The position numbers and the translations under genes were made by a program. Below are positions 14,300-15,574 of a stretch of 15,574 nt of DNA, in pieces (positions within the stretch are counted from its first letter, which is position 1; every line of letters starts with the position of its first letter). Source of the stretch: Ruminiclostridium sp. Lineage in GTDB: Bacteria > Bacillota_A > Clostridia > Oscillospirales > Oscillospiraceae. The DNA lies in assembly GCA_017521345.1 (NCBI GenBank), contig JAFXCU010000030.1, positions 1-15,574 on the forward strand. Reading direction: 5' to 3'. The notes beneath the pieces were generated by a model. The model did not search any database and was not told the DNA's origin. It saw only the letters and a list, made by a program, of their open reading frames with translations.

Positions 14300-15574
14300 T
14301 TAAAAGAGGGAAATCTGGCTGGTTTCCGGCATGGTGCCCAGGGCACCGGCCTCCCGCAGCTGCTCCACGTGGGTCTTGGAGACCTTGGGGCAGGCGGCCA
14401 GCAGCTCCTCCTGGGAGATGAAGTGCCGTCCCTCTCGGTTCTCCATGATGGAGAAGGCCGCCGACTCGCCCAGACCGGGAATGGAGGTAAAGGGCGGCAG
14501 GAGGGAATTGGTCTCAGGATTCATGATGAACTTGGTGGCGTGGGACCGGTAGAGGTCGATGTTCTCGAAGGTGAAGCCACGGAGATAGAACTCGTAGCAG
14601 ACCTCCAGGGTGACCAGCATATCTTCCTCCACGGCGGCAGCGTCCTTCTCCTTGGCGGTGATCTCCCGCATCTTCTGCTGACAGACCTCCATACCGCGGC
14701 ACATACAGGTGGCGTCCAGGGCCTTGGCCCGGATGGAGAAGTAGGTGGCGTAGAAGGCCAGGGGGTGGTGGACCTTGAACCAGGCGATGCGGAAGGCCAT
14801 CATAACATAGGCAACGGCGTGGGCCTTGGGGAAGAGATAGCCGATCTTGGCCAGGGACTCAATGTACCAATCAGGGACGTTGTTGGCCCGCATGGCCTCC
14901 TCCCAGCCGTCGTTGAAGCCGCCCTTCTTGACCTTGCCCTTACGGACAGCCTCCATGATGTCGAAAGCCATCTTGGGCTCCACCCCCATCTCCATCAGGT
15001 AGAGCATGATGTCGTCGCGGCAGCCCACGGTGGAGTCAACGTCGGCAGTGCCCGAGAGGATCAGGTCACGGGCGTTGCCCAGCCACACGTCGGTGCCGTG
15101 AGAGAAGCCGGACAGTCGGACCAGGGTGTTGAACTTCTCCGGCTGGGTGTCCATGAGCATCTGCCGGGTGAACTTGGTGTTGAACTCGGGCACGGCCACA
15201 GCGCCGGTGGGGCCCAGGACAGGATCGTTCTCATAACCCAGAGGGGAGGAGTCCGTGAAAATGCGCATGGTATCCGGGTCGTCCAGGGGGATGGTCTTGG
15301 CATCCACTCCGGTGAGGTCCTCCATCATGCGGATCATGGTGGGATCGTCGTGGCCCAGAATGTCCAGCTTCAGGAGGTTGTCCTCCATCTTGTGGTAGTC
15401 GAAGTGGGTGGTGATGATGTCGGTGCCCGTGTCGTCGGCCGGGTGCTGGACGGGGCAGAAATCGTAGATCTCCCGGTCCTGGGGGATGACCACCATGCCG
15501 CCGGGGTGCTGGCCGGTGGTCCGGCGGACGCCGGTGCAGCCCTTGGCCAGACGGTTCTCCTCGGCCTTGGTCAC
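14300..15574 (-). CDS. polC: DNA polymerase III alpha subunit, PolC type (C-terminal part; gene runs off the window)
   Basis: These are the last 424 or so codons of the replicative polymerase of low-GC-type Gram-positives. PolC makes the leading and lagging strands at the fork and carries its own 3'-5' exonuclease further upstream, outside this window. CTGVRRTTGQHPGG (13-26 of the fragment) and LKLDILGHDDPTMIR (68-82) are PolC signatures. Asp71 in KLDILG aligns with the third catalytic aspartate of family C polymerases (the KFDFLG motif of E. coli DnaE). KAHAVAYVMMAFRIAWFK (about 249-266) and the terminal SQISLF also fit PolC. The frame is open at the window edge, where GTG at 15574 encodes an internal Val and is not the start. 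The two catalytic Asp of the palm are not in the window. There is no sign of disruption. Confidence 0.96.
   Translation of the reverse strand: MTKAEENRLAKGCTGVRRTTGQHPGGMVVIPQDREIYDFCPVQHPADDTGTDIITTHFDYHKMEDNLLKLDILGHDDPTMIRMMEDLTGVDAKTIPLDDPDTMRIFTDSSPLGYENDPVLGPTGAVAVPEFNTKFTRQMLMDTQPEKFNTLVRLSGFSHGTDVWLGNARDLILSGTADVDSTVGCRDDIMLYLMEMGVEPKMAFDIMEAVRKGKVKKGGFNDGWEEAMRANNVPDWYIESLAKIGYLFPKAHAVAYVMMAFRIAWFKVHHPLAFYATYFSIRAKALDATCMCRGMEVCQQKMREITAKEKDAAAVEEDMLVTLEVCYEFYLRGFTFENIDLYRSHATKFIMNPETNSLLPPFTSIPGLGESAAFSIMENREGRHFISQEELLAACPKVSKTHVEQLREAGALGTMPETSQISLF

Noticed and set aside
1..15574. CRISPR arrays, insertion sequences, tRNA or rRNA genes, phage genes
   Set aside because: I saw no repeat-spacer pattern, transposase, integrase, cloverleaf or rRNA-like sequence in the window.

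Overview
The window looks like chromosomal DNA of a GC-rich, Gram-positive, anaerobic clostridium, most probably an Oscillospirales-type gut bacterium. This is inferred from a PolC-type DNA polymerase III, a clostridial 2[4Fe-4S] ferredoxin, acyl-CoA dehydratase activase genes, sigma-A-like promoters with strong AGGAGG ribosome sites, and strongly G/C-ending codons. No sequence search was possible, so the genus is not claimed.

Layout. Positions 1-305 are non-coding and rich in hairpins; the last hairpin terminates a small ferredoxin gene (minus, 306-497). A 424-bp gap follows, holding the ferredoxin promoter and a possible 53-codon ORF whose stop overlaps the GTG start of a stand-alone clpC-type AAA+ unfoldase (922-3357). 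Next is a strong promoter with a perfect 10-bp dyad over its -10 box. It drives a two-gene operon (3483-7710) encoding a large tandem-domain acyl-CoA dehydratase activase-like protein and a 2-hydroxyacyl-CoA dehydratase-like protein, ending in a symmetrical terminator shared with the convergent gene behind it.

Two minus-strand genes follow, each with its own promoter: a putative permuted NlpC/P60-like (YiiX-type) cysteine hydrolase (7764-8411) and a four-helix DUF2798-like membrane protein with a long leader (8542-9258). Divergent from these is a complete DinJ/YafQ toxin-antitoxin operon (9591-10122) with a consensus promoter and its own terminator. A phosphoketolase gene (10387-12816) is next, facing two overlapping minus-strand genes (12871-14216). 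These encode paralogous XRE-type DNA-binding proteins with nearly identical DNA-binding domains and divergent four-helix membrane domains. The window ends inside polC (minus, 14300 to the edge), whose terminator hairpin overlaps the promoter of the XRE pair.

Working together. Ferredoxin, the activase/dehydratase pair and phosphoketolase suit fermentative anaerobic metabolism. Low-potential ferredoxin is the usual electron donor for dehydratase activases, but a link between these particular genes is only inferred. The least explained items are the paired membrane-bound XRE regulators, the activase operon with its dyad operator, and the short ORF coupled to clpC.
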